Source: Bifidobacterium saguini DSM 23967
Lineage (GTDB): Bacteria > Actinomycetota > Actinomycetes > Actinomycetales > Bifidobacteriaceae
Assembly: GCF_000741715.1 (NCBI RefSeq)
Contig: NZ_JGZN01000016.1
Location: 92,476 to 156,475 of the forward strand
Reading direction: 5' to 3'
DNA length: 64,000 bases
Shown: positions 57,172-63,906 of the stretch, in pieces
How positions within the stretch are numbered: position 1 is the stretch's first letter
Layout: each line of letters begins with the position of its first letter
Position numbers and translations under genes: made by a program
Notes under the pieces: generated by a model
What the model saw: the letters and a program-made list of their open reading frames with translations, nothing else
Told to the model about the DNA's origin: nothing
The model's database searches: none

Positions 57172-57939
57172 TTATTCGATTTCCTGTTGTGGGATTGCGT
57201 TGTGTGTGAGGGTTTTGGCTGCGGTTCCCGGGGCCGTGTGCCGGTCGCAGAGGATGGCGAGCCGTGCGATGAATCCGTTCGGTGTTCTTTTTTGGATGCT
57301 GCCGGGGTCGTGGCGTGCGGCCATGGCGAGCATGCGGACGAGCATGGTTCCGGTCTCCGTCCTGCAACGTTCCTCGTTCCTTGCGAGCTGGTCGGACTCC
57401 TGCCGGACGCGTTCCGTTCGGTCTTGCAGGTCATCGGCCTGGAGTGTGAGTTTCCTGTGGTGCGTCGTGTTGGCCGCTTTGATGATTGAGTTCCGTTGCC
57501 TGGCGGCTTTGTTGCGGTGCCTGTCGGCGCACTTCTGTGAGCAGTATTCGGGGTCCGGTCCTCGCTTGCCCAGCGGTATGGGTTTGCCGCATTCTCCGCA
57601 TTTTTGGCCTGTTCCGTTCATGCCGTGGATTTTGTTCCATCGGTTGCGGCATTGGCGGGAGCAGAAGTCCGGTGTGGGGCCGCTTGCCGGTTTGCGGATC
57701 GGTTTGCCGCATTGCCTGCAGTATGCGGCCGGCACTTGGTCGGGGTGCGTCTTGCGCGCCTGTCTGCGGCATCGGCTCGAGCAGAATCCGTCATCCCATA
57801 GCCTGGTGTATCCGTTCGGGCAGTGTTCCCATCTGCAGTATCCGTCATGGTTTTTCGTTTTCCGGTCGGATTGGCCCTCCGGCTCGGTGTGGCCCACCGG
57901 TTTGTTCCTGGTCTCGTTATCGGTTGGCTGCCGGTTCAT
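57172..57939 (-). CDS. Triple zinc-ribbon protein preceding the relaxase
   Basis: 255 residues from ATG 57939, which overlaps the stop of the gene before it (ATGA). Three tandem zinc ribbons: CRWEHC...FCSSRC, YCRQCGKPI...FCSRQC and KCGECGKPI...YCSQKC. A basic helical C-terminus (residues 150-255) follows. It is 22 bases from the relaxase start. Its position suggests an oriT-binding relaxosome helper; that is inference. Confidence 0.65.
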   Translation of the reverse strand: MNRQPTDNETRNKPVGHTEPEGQSDRKTKNHDGYCRWEHCPNGYTRLWDDGFCSSRCRRQARKTHPDQVPAAYCRQCGKPIRKPASGPTPDFCSRQCRNRWNKIHGMNGTGQKCGECGKPIPLGKRGPDPEYCSQKCADRHRNKAARQRNSIIKAANTTHHRKLTLQADDLQDRTERVRQESDQLARNEERCRTETGTMLVRMLAMAARHDPGSIQKRTPNGFIARLAILCDRHTAPGTAAKTLTHNAIPQQEIE

Positions 57940-58616
57940 CGTGGGTCCTTGTTCTCGAGGCTCCACCAGCCGTGGTCGGAGCGGTTCGTGCCGTGGTGGT
58001 CCTCGTTCCAGATGCGGTCCACGAGCCTGACCATGTCGATGGCTCTCCCCTGATTGCCCATGTGGTCCAGGTCGGCGGTGTAGCCGATCCAATCGTCTGG
58101 ACCGATATCGGGCCATGGGGCCACGAGACGGGCCGTTCCCTCCGAGCCGATATCGGGATCGAGGAGCCATGGTCTGGCGTCTTTCCAACCGGTCAGGTCC
58201 GCGATGCGTCCCATGCCGTTCGACCCGATATCGCGGGCGAGGGCCACGATCCACTCCTCCCGGTATCCGACCAGATCCATCGGGGTCAGGCTCATGACCC
58301 CGATCATGAGCCTGACGCGCCAGTAGCATTCCTCGACCATGGCCTGGTTGGCCCGCCGTACGGTCCGGTTGCGTTCCTCGACGGCGCGTATCAATGCCCT
58401 GGCCGAACGGTCCACCCGGCTTCGCGCGTCCAGCAGCTCAGCCTCCGCACGCATCCTCCTACCATGCTCGCGTTCGTGCTCGCGGCGGTGCGTGTCCTTT
58501 CTCTCGCAGACCCCGTGCGCGTGCTTGTATCCCGGTTTCCTCCGGTAGCGTTCAGTCACCGGCAGGCCGCACACCGGGCAGATCGGAGGCATTTCCATGC
58601 TGTTTTCATCATCCAT
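57936..58616 (-). CDS. Hypothetical protein, first gene of the relaxase operon
   Basis: 226 residues from ATG 58616 (an ATG 21 bases further in is also possible; ribosome site weak). An N-terminal CPVCGLPVTERYRRKPGYKH with HGVCE could hold one zinc; a basic coiled coil (residues 35-95) and a C-terminal Trp/Asp-rich part follow. Three GATATC sites fall inside the gene where it reads Pro-Asp-Ile-Gly or similar. Function unknown. Confidence 0.6.
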   Translation of the reverse strand: MDDENSMEMPPICPVCGLPVTERYRRKPGYKHAHGVCERKDTHRREHEREHGRRMRAEAELLDARSRVDRSARALIRAVEERNRTVRRANQAMVEECYWRVRLMIGVMSLTPMDLVGYREEWIVALARDIGSNGMGRIADLTGWKDARPWLLDPDIGSEGTARLVAPWPDIGPDDWIGYTADLDHMGNQGRAIDMVRLVDRIWNEDHHGTNRSDHGWWSLENKDPR

Positions 58617-59482
58617 GGAAACCCCACCCGGTCTCGGCCGGAACCGTGGTCGATATCAAAACGTCCGATATCGGGGTGGAAACTCACGAGGGACGCTAAT
58701 TTCGTTGCTATTCCGCCGAAAGGCGGTGCCCGCAAGGGCATGGGTGCAAGAAGTGCATCTCTTTTTTTTATTGGGTATGGTTTGGTGTTTTTCTTTGGTT
58801 TTTGCTTGGTTCTTTGTTTGGTTTGGTGTTTTGTTGTTTTTCTTCTTTGGTTGTGGTTTCTTCTTGGCTTTGGTTGTTTGGTGTTTTGTTGGTTGTGGTT
58901 TGTTCTTGCTTTTTGTTGTTCGTTCGCCTGGATTGCGTGGTTCGGGTTGCGCTGGCTCGTTGCTGCTCCGTTCGTCGCGTTGGACTGGTTTTCTCGTTCT
59001 TTTTCCGTTTTGCCTGTTTGCTTTTTCGTGCATCGGATGCGTCGTTGGCTGGAGTGCGGGTGCGTTGTGTGGGTTCCGATATCGGTTTCTTTTTGATTGG
59101 CCCGTTATCGGTGTAATGGGCCGGAGGTGTTGCAATCGATATCGATGGGCCCGTGAGGGGATGTTCCGCCCGATATTTTTTAGGCCCGTGTTGATTCCGT
59201 CCTTGCGATATCGGTTTTCGAGAGGTCTTGCCGATATTCGTTTGGCTCCGTTGCCTTTCCGATATCGTTTCTTTTTCGTCTTCGATGCATGGGTTTCCGA
59301 TATCGGTGGAAACCGTATGGCGCTTGTTGGACCATACGGGTCCGGCCCATTGGCTCTTTCGTCTTGGACCGGTGTCTCTTGCTCGCTGGCCCGGTATGGC
59401 TGCGTGGACCGCTGTTGGCTCTTGCTGGTCCATTGGTTGTTTGGGAATGGTCCGGCCGGTGGCCCGGCCGGACCGGTTGGCT
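58617..59482. other. 866-bp non-coding spacer upstream of the relaxase operon: oriT/regulatory candidate
   Basis: No ORF here has a good ribosome site or credible composition. From about 58755 to 58920 the plus strand is almost only T and G. GATATC occurs at 58652, 58667, 59078, 59138, 59207, 59261 and 59299 inside the spacer and at 58104, 58149 and 58227 in the adjacent gene, mostly as CCGATATCGG-like palindromes; GATATT variants lie at 59172 and 59233. Strand bias plus repeated palindromes next to the relaxase genes fits an oriT, partition or origin region. Confidence 0.6.
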
Positions 59483-59650
59483 CTAGTCTTGTGGAGCCCA
59501 GGGGTCAATGCAGATTCGTTCCGGTGCGACAGGCTCCCCTTCAGGTAACGTTCCGGTGTTCTTCAGGTAGTTGAGGATTTCGGTCGCGGTAGGTTTCGTT
59601 GGGGCCCAGGGGTCGAATGTTGCGGTGGTCTGGTTGTTGTCGTTCTTCAT
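59483..59650 (-). CDS. Short protein with duplicated DPWAP motif
   Basis: 55 residues from ATG 59650 (AAAGGAAC upstream). FDPWAPTKP near the start and IDPWAPQD at the end frame a helical middle (TATEILNYLKNTGTLPEG). It lies directly behind one arm of the long inverted repeat at 59648-59813. Function unknown; the repeated motif suggests binding two copies of a partner. Confidence 0.5.
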   Translation of the reverse strand: MKNDNNQTTATFDPWAPTKPTATEILNYLKNTGTLPEGEPVAPERICIDPWAPQD

Positions 59651-59813
59651 GGTTTCGTTCCTTTCTGGTTGATGACGGGAACAGCGGGCCATGGGTCTTG
59701 GATGTGCGCAACCGAGACATGGCCGGGCGAAGCCCGCGGCGTGGATCGGTTGCGCACATCCAAGACCCATGGCATGATGCGGACGGCATCAATCAGACAG
59801 GAACGAAACCATG
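59648..59813. repeat. 68-bp inverted repeat with divergent start codons
   Basis: Arms 59648-59715 and 59746-59813. The inner 27 bp (from CCATGGGTCTTGGATGTGCG inward) match perfectly, the outer 27 bp with two mismatches, and the middle varies. Both ends carry the same ribosome site and ATG (59650 minus, 59811 plus). The 30-bp centre holds GGGCGAAGCCC. It could be a cruciform, a relaxase or regulator site, or an inverted duplication of a 5' leader. Confidence 0.8.
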
Positions 59814-60008
59814 AACGGCCACGGCCTGCTCCCCTACCGCATTCCCGGACCGCAGCAGTATGGATGCGACGGCACCCGAGTCACCTGGTTCGTTGAGACG
59901 CGCACCCTGTTTTCCGAACCGGCTCCCCTCCCGCCGTCGTTGTCGCCTGTTTTGGGCATGGAAAAGGGGATGCCATCGTTGACGGCATCCCCTGCGTATC
60001 GGTTTTGA
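59811..60008 (+). CDS. Doubtful small ORF behind the mirrored leader
   Basis: 65 codons from an ATG with the same upstream sequence as the gene at 59650. The protein has no recognisable features, and its 3' part overlaps the terminator of the minus-strand ssb gene. It may be a by-product of the inverted duplication. Confidence 0.25.
   Translation: MNGHGLLPYRIPGPQQYGCDGTRVTWFVETRTLFSEPAPLPPSLSPVLGMEKGMPSLTASPAYRF
59962..59992 (-). terminator. Rho-independent terminator of ssb
   Basis: Read on the minus strand: GGGGATGCC, a 9-base loop, GGCATCCCC, then TTTTCC. It lies 24 bases after the ssb stop codon. Confidence 0.8.
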
Positions 60009-60015
60009 CGATAGG

Positions 60016-60537
60016 TCAGATGGTGGGCTGTTGCGGGTTGGCGGGCGCGAATCCATCGGTGTATGTGGGCTGGGTGGTCTGCTGCGGCTGCGGTGCCGGC
60101 TGGCTCCATGCGTTGCCGGCGGGCATGGCCGTCTGGATTTGGCTGCGTCCCGTGAAGCCTTGGGCGGTCTGGGTCTTGGTGACGGTGGCGGTGGCGTATC
60201 GTACGGAGGCTGCGACGTCTTCGGCGTGCAGCTCGTAGGTGGTGCGTTTGGCTCCGTTCTGGTCCTGGTAGTCGCGCTGCTGGTAGGTGCCGGTGACGAC
60301 GAGGCGGGTTCCTTTGGTGAAGCCGCTGGCGCGCATGTGTTCGGCGAGGGGGCCGGCGGCGGTGCAGCGGATCCAGGTGGTGGCGCCGTCCTCCCATTGG
60401 CCGGTCTGCTGGTTCTGGACGCGTGCGTTCTGGGCGATGCTGAAGCTGGCGAAGGTGGTGCCTTCGCGGTTGGTGCGGTATTCGATTTGGCCGGCGTTTC
60501 CCGTGACGGTCATGTGGATGAGGTTGATGGTTGCCAT
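60016..60537 (-). CDS. ssb: Single-stranded DNA-binding protein
   Basis: 173 residues from ATG 60537 (AAAGGAG upstream). An OB-fold covers residues 1-115: MATINLIHMTVTGNAGQIEY, then TTFASFSIAQNARVQNQQTG, then TTWIRCTAAGPLAEHM, then KGTRLVVTGTYQQRDYQD. A Gln/Pro/Thr-rich tail follows, ending QQPTI instead of the usual acidic DDDIPF tip, so it may not recruit the usual host partners. Plasmid and ICE SSBs protect transferred DNA. Confidence 0.92.
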   Translation of the reverse strand: MATINLIHMTVTGNAGQIEYRTNREGTTFASFSIAQNARVQNQQTGQWEDGATTWIRCTAAGPLAEHMRASGFTKGTRLVVTGTYQQRDYQDQNGAKRTTYELHAEDVAASVRYATATVTKTQTAQGFTGRSQIQTAMPAGNAWSQPAPQPQQTTQPTYTDGFAPANPQQPTI

Positions 60538-60629
60538 GGTGGTTCTCCTTTGTGTGGTTGTGTCGTCTTGTTTCCCGGCTGTGCGTCGGTTGGTTGGTTC
60601 ACGGCTTTCCGGCGTTGATATTCGTGCGG

Positions 60630-61115
60630 TCAGTCGTTGATGGCGAGGTTGATGGTGATGATGGGGTTGGTGATGTCGGGGATGCTTTGCTCGGGTGGCC
60701 AGTCGTCGATGCCGGCGGCCTGCATGATGCCGGTGAGGCAGCTGCTGTGGGGGCTGGCGAGCTCCCATTGCCAGCATTGGCGGTTGGAGAGGGTCATGAT
60801 GCGGTCCCAGAGGCGGTAGCCGTTGGGGTCGAGCGCCGGGGCCGGCGCGTTGAGCAGGTCGATGAGCTGTTTGACCTGGGTGCGCAGGCGCCGCTGTTCG
60901 CGGTGGCGGATGGCGTCGACCTGCTTCCAGATGTTCGCGGGGTTCTCCTGCGCGTCCATGCCCTCCCATGCCTGGTTCCTGAGTTCGGCTTCCTCGGCGG
61001 TGGCGGTCGGGTCGAGGGTGATGCTCTTGCGCCAGGCGAGGCTCATCTGCCATGCGCCTGCGTCGGTGGCGTCGGTGTCCTTCGCCATGGTGACGGTGAT
61101 GCGGTATTGGGTCAT
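60630..61115 (-). CDS. Hypothetical protein, ssb operon
   Basis: 161 residues from ATG 61115 with GGAAGGAG upstream. Starts MTQYRITVTMAKDTDATDAG; the middle is helical (EELRNQAW..., HREQRRLRTQVKQLIDLLN) and the end aromatic and acidic. It precedes ssb by 92 bases. An AT-rich stretch at 61148-61190 upstream, reading TATACT on the minus strand, is the likely promoter. Function unknown. Confidence 0.55.
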   Translation of the reverse strand: MTQYRITVTMAKDTDATDAGAWQMSLAWRKSITLDPTATAEEAELRNQAWEGMDAQENPANIWKQVDAIRHREQRRLRTQVKQLIDLLNAPAPALDPNGYRLWDRIMTLSNRQCWQWELASPHSSCLTGIMQAAGIDDWPPEQSIPDITNPIITINLAIND

Positions 61116-61147
61116 GTCCGTCTCCTTCCGAGGGTTTCACCCTCCTT

Positions 61148-61195
61148 GTTTACACCCCCAAGTATAGCATACTTTTTTTATATTGTGCTACTTGA
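61148..61195 (-). promoter_or_regulatory. Probable promoter of the ssb operon
   Basis: A short AT-rich island in GC-rich DNA. The minus strand reads TATGCTATACTTGGGGGTG, giving a -10-like TATACT about 50 bases before the start at 61115. CAAGTATAGCA and TGCTACTTG are nearly inverted around it, suggesting an operator. Confidence 0.4.
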
Positions 61196-61267
61196 GAAAG
61201 CGTCTTTTTTTTGTTTTGTTTTGGTTTCCGGCGCCTTCCCTCCGGGGTTCGGAGGGAAGGGCGTGTG

Positions 61268-61681
61268 TCAGAGGACGTGTACGGGGATCATGCCGATTCT
61301 GCCTGTCGGCGTGCGGTAGATGGCTTCGGGGTCGTGGAACCGTTGTTCCCATCGGTCGGCTTGCTGCTTGGTGAGGCTGGTCTCGTGGCCTTCTCCGTCG
61401 TATCCGGTGATGACGAATGTGCCGCAGATGATGTCGGTGATTTCTTCTTTGCGTCCGTATGGTCCGTCTTCGAGGAATCGGATCGCGCGGTTGGGTGCGA
61501 GTCCGTTGATTTTGCCTTCCTCGTTGCACCAGCCGTCGACTTCGGGGTCTCCGAGGTCGATTCTTTCGATGAGGCCGCCGACTGCATGCTGGAGGCTTTC
61601 GAGCGTGTTGGGTATCGTCGCCCTGCGTGGGTTTTTCATGGGTTCGATGATGAGCACGTCGATGGTGTCGTTCCTTGCCAT
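61268..61681 (-). CDS. DUF3846-domain protein
   Basis: 137 residues from ATG 61681 (CAAGGAG upstream). Family signs: VLIIEPMKNPRRATIPNTLE, then SLQHAVGGLIERI, then WCNEEGKINGLAPNRAI, then IICGTFVITG. DUF3846 proteins are common on plasmids, phages and ICEs; their function is unknown. The gene starts 40 bases after the structured leader element on this strand. Confidence 0.75.
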   Translation of the reverse strand: MARNDTIDVLIIEPMKNPRRATIPNTLESLQHAVGGLIERIDLGDPEVDGWCNEEGKINGLAPNRAIRFLEDGPYGRKEEITDIICGTFVITGYDGEGHETSLTKQQADRWEQRFHDPEAIYRTPTGRIGMIPVHVL

Positions 61682-61720
61682 GGTGGTTCTCCTTGTCTTG
61701 GTCGCCTGATTTTTGTTTTT

Positions 61721-61869
61721 GACCTTCTTCGGTCAGCGGATGCGTACCCCGCCAAAGCCGGGTTCTGTCATAAGACGACGCTCCGGATCCCCGTAAGGGG
61801 ATCCGCATGTGCGTCGGCGTTGACAGAACCCGGCGACGCGGGTATCGTCATCGCCCGCCGAAGAAGGTC
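61721..61869 (-). other. Nested-hairpin leader element, copy 1
   Basis: Four nested perfect pairings: GACCTTCTTCGG (61721) with CCGAAGAAGGTC (61858); GCCGGGTTCTGTCA (61757) with TGACAGAACCCGGC (61821); CGACGC (61776) with GCGTCG (61811); and the apex CGGATCCCC-GTAA-GGGGATCCG (61784-61805). Shared with copy 2 at 63765-63906: GTCATAAGACGACGCTCCG and TGCGTCGGCGTTGAC. Stems differ by paired changes. It lies directly upstream of the DUF3846 gene. Perhaps a cis-acting RNA or a single-strand initiation site. Confidence 0.75.
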
Positions 61870-61926
61870 GAACGGGAGGATGGCGAGCCGTGCGAGCTCC
61901 TTCCTCTGATAGGGCTTGGCCCGTTT

Positions 61927-62037
61927 CGTCCTCCGCCGTTTTTGCGGCGGAGGACGCGGGGTTTCCCAAGGGGCGGTTCGAGCCCCTTGGGCTGCCGGAG
62001 GCCGCCGTTCCACCCCATGAGCCAGGGGTGGAACGGC
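61927..62037. repeat. Array of three perfect hairpins
   Basis: CGTCCTCCGCCG/CGGCGGAGGACG (61927-61956, 12 bp), CCCAAGGGGC/GCCCCTTGGG (61965-61991, 10 bp) and GCCGTTCCACCCC/GGGGTGGAACGGC (62004-62037, 13 bp). They follow the stop of the gene at 62043 on the minus strand and precede the nested element. With it they fill the 361 bases without a gene. Confidence 0.85.
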
Positions 62038-62042
62038 TCCGG

Positions 62043-62210
62043 TCATATGGTTGCGGTGGCCGTCCGGTATCGTTTAATGGTTTCGTGGTCTGCGAGCATG
62101 AGTCTGACGAGTTCGGGGTCCTCTCTGGTGGTGTGTGGTTCGTGTGTTTTTCGTCTGGTTCGCCGGATGGTGGTGATGCGGCTGGCGTGGGTGAAGTTCG
62201 GTCTTTTCAT
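62043..62210 (-). CDS. Small basic hypothetical protein
   Basis: 55 residues from ATG 62210 (GAAAAGGAAAACCC upstream), 14 bases after the previous stop. Arg/Thr/His-rich start (MKRPNFTHASRITTIRRTRR) then a short helix (ELVRLMLADHETIKRY). Too short for assignment; position and ribosome site support it. Confidence 0.45.
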   Translation of the reverse strand: MKRPNFTHASRITTIRRTRRKTHEPHTTREDPELVRLMLADHETIKRYRTATATI

Positions 62211-62224
62211 GGGTTTTCCTTTTC

Positions 62225-62650
62225 TCACCATTCCTCGCCGTCGGGGAAGGTGGGCCATGCGATTTCGGTTGTGCAGGTGTCGGTGGTGATGGTGAGGCGT
62301 TCGTAGTCGGGTTCGCCGCTTTCGTCGCTGTGACGGTAGACGGCGCCTTCGCTGTTGATGCCTTGCAGTTTGAGTTTTTCTCGTAGCTGGTCGATGTCTT
62401 CGCGCCAGTCGTACCAGGTTTCCTCATAGTCGGGTTCGATCTGGATGACCGTTTTGCATGGGTTCTTCCATCGGTGGGTGGCTTTGGTTTCCAACGGGTC
62501 GATGCTGACCCGTGTGATGCCGTGGTCCGGGTCCATCCATCCGCCGGTGATGGTTCTGAGTGTGTCGATGGCTGTCTGTTCGAGTTGTTCGGCGCTCATG
62601 GTGGGGTGGTTGATGCGGATGATGCCGTTGTAGAAGCTTCGGTATGACAT
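62225..62650 (-). CDS. Acidic hypothetical protein
   Basis: 141 residues from ATG 62650 (GGAAAGGAAC upstream). MSYRSFYNGIIRINHPTM is followed by a mixed alpha/beta pattern rich in Asp, Glu and Trp, ending PTFPDGEEW. No family recognised. Part of the minus-strand run of small genes. Confidence 0.55.
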   Translation of the reverse strand: MSYRSFYNGIIRINHPTMSAEQLEQTAIDTLRTITGGWMDPDHGITRVSIDPLETKATHRWKNPCKTVIQIEPDYEETWYDWREDIDQLREKLKLQGINSEGAVYRHSDESGEPDYERLTITTDTCTTEIAWPTFPDGEEW

Positions 62651-62675
62651 GGTTCTTGTTCCTTTCCCGTGGTGT

Positions 62676-63324
62676 TCATTGGATGCCGTAGAGGTGGCGG
62701 ATGAGTGGGCCGAGTGGTTCGCTCATCCGTTGGATGGCGTTGTATCCGGTGTGTTGGTTGATGCGGGCGCGGTTTGAGCTGCCGGTAGGTGCAGGTGTTG
62801 GTGCCGTCGTGGTGGATGCCGGTGTATCTGAGATCGTCGTTCTCGTCGATGCTCCAGTCGTCGATGTCCATGTCGTTCCACGGGGCTTGGCGGAGGATGT
62901 CTCCGAGGGTGTCGAAGCGGAGGATGCTGCACATGGTTCTCGTGCCTTGCCAGACTCCCGCCTTGCCGGTGATGGCGATCGGGCGTTCGAGTCGGATGGC
63001 GTCGAGGTTGGTTATCTCGTCGTGCCGGTATTCGTTGTTGTATTCGGCGACGGCTCGGCCGAGTCGTGGATCGGCCCATGGGTCGATCCCGGCGAGGGCG
63101 TTGCGGAGGTCCTCGGCCTGCAGCGGCTGCCATGGGGTTGCGGCTGCTGCGGAGTGGAGTCCTGTTTCGAGGATGGCGTTGACGAGCCAGTCGTGTTCGG
63201 GGTCGGTTCCGTGGCGGTTGATGGTTTCCTCGGCTAGGGTCATGGCTTCGGCGCGCGCGTCGTCCATGATGGCGTCGAGTGTGGCCGTGTCGTTGTTCCA
63301 GATGGGGATGGTCGTGGTTTTCAT
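62676..63324 (-). CDS. Hypothetical protein, probable frameshift near its end
   Basis: It starts MKTTTIPIWNNDTATLDAIM at 63324 (CAGGAGACACAACA upstream). The good reading frame runs to about 62780 (CTYRQLK). After that the same frame gives a Pro/Thr/Arg-rich tail that overruns the next gene. Removing one base near 62776 gives RARINQHTGYNAIQRMSEPL...LYGIQ and a stop at 62676, 26 bases before the next start. That ending is far more protein-like. Either a mutation or a sequencing error. Function unknown. Confidence 0.5.
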
Positions 63325-63366
63325 TGTTGTGTCTCCTGTGTATGGGGTCGGCGGATTCGCTGTTGG

Positions 63367-63723
63367 TCAGTCGTTGACGTTGAGGAGTCGGCGGACGATG
63401 ATGCCGAGGACCGCGTTGTAGCGGTCGTCTTCGCTGCCTGCGGCCCCGTAGCGGCGGAGGACTTCGGCGTCGGCTTGTTCGATGGTGATGCCGTTTTCCG
63501 TGATGAGTCGTTCGAGGGTCTGCGGTTCGGGCCTGTTGCCGTCCGGCATTCCTCCCGTGGCTCCTTCGAGGATGTCGCCCAGTGCGATGTCGGCGATGAG
63601 TTGCGGCAGGGTTCCGGGGGTGGAGAGTTCGAACGCGTATAGGTCGGGGTCTTTTGCCAGGGTGCGGGTCGCAGCCGCGATGAGGTCCAGGGCGATTCGG
63701 TCGAGGCGGGTTGGGGTTTTCAT
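63367..63723 (-). CDS. Hypothetical protein
   Basis: 118 residues from ATG 63723. It has the same ribosome-site leader (CAGGAGACACAACA) as the next gene, so the two may be related by leader duplication. Helical (RLDRIALDLIAAATRTLAKD, then EPQTLERLITENGITIEQA). It lies directly downstream of the second nested-hairpin element. Function unknown. Confidence 0.55.
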   Translation of the reverse strand: MKTPTRLDRIALDLIAAATRTLAKDPDLYAFELSTPGTLPQLIADIALGDILEGATGGMPDGNRPEPQTLERLITENGITIEQADAEVLRRYGAAGSEDDRYNAVLGIIVRRLLNVND

Positions 63724-63764
63724 TGTTGTGTCTCCTGTGTGGAATGAAGGTCTTTTGTTTTTTT

Positions 63765-63906
63765 GACCTTTTCGGTCAGCGAAGGCGCACCCGCGTTCAA
63801 GCCGGTGAGGTCATAAGACGACGCTCCGGGCCCCGCAGGGGCCCGTTGTGCGTCGGCGTTGACGGAGCCGGCGGCGCGGGTACGGTTGAGCAGGCCGAAA
63901 AGAGTC
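63765..63906 (-). other. Nested-hairpin leader element, copy 2
   Basis: The same plan as copy 1: outer CTTTTCGG/CCGAAAAG, then ACCCGCG (63789) with CGCGGGT (63875), GCCGG...GTCA (63801-63813) with TGAC...CCGGC (63860-63872), CGACGC (63819) with GCGTCG (63850), and the apex CGGGCCCC-GCA-GGGGCCCG (63827-63845). It ends 42 bases before the ATG at 63723. Confidence 0.75.

Noticed and set aside
52974..57209. Plus-strand ORF of 1411 codons opposite the relaxase
   Set aside because: Shadow of the relaxase gene; long antisense ORFs arise from high third-position GC. No ribosome site, Cys/Val/Gly-rich with no domain.
57940..58329. Extension of the zinc-ribbon gene upstream to 58329
   Set aside because: The added part overlaps the preceding gene out of frame and is Arg/Pro/Gly-rich shadow sequence; ATG 57939 with ATGA overlap is better.
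61721..63906. Reading the nested-hairpin elements as short coding sequences (both give GASSYD-like peptides on the minus strand)
   Set aside because: The frame is not kept between the two copies because the apical loop and stem differ in length; conservation follows pairing, not codons.
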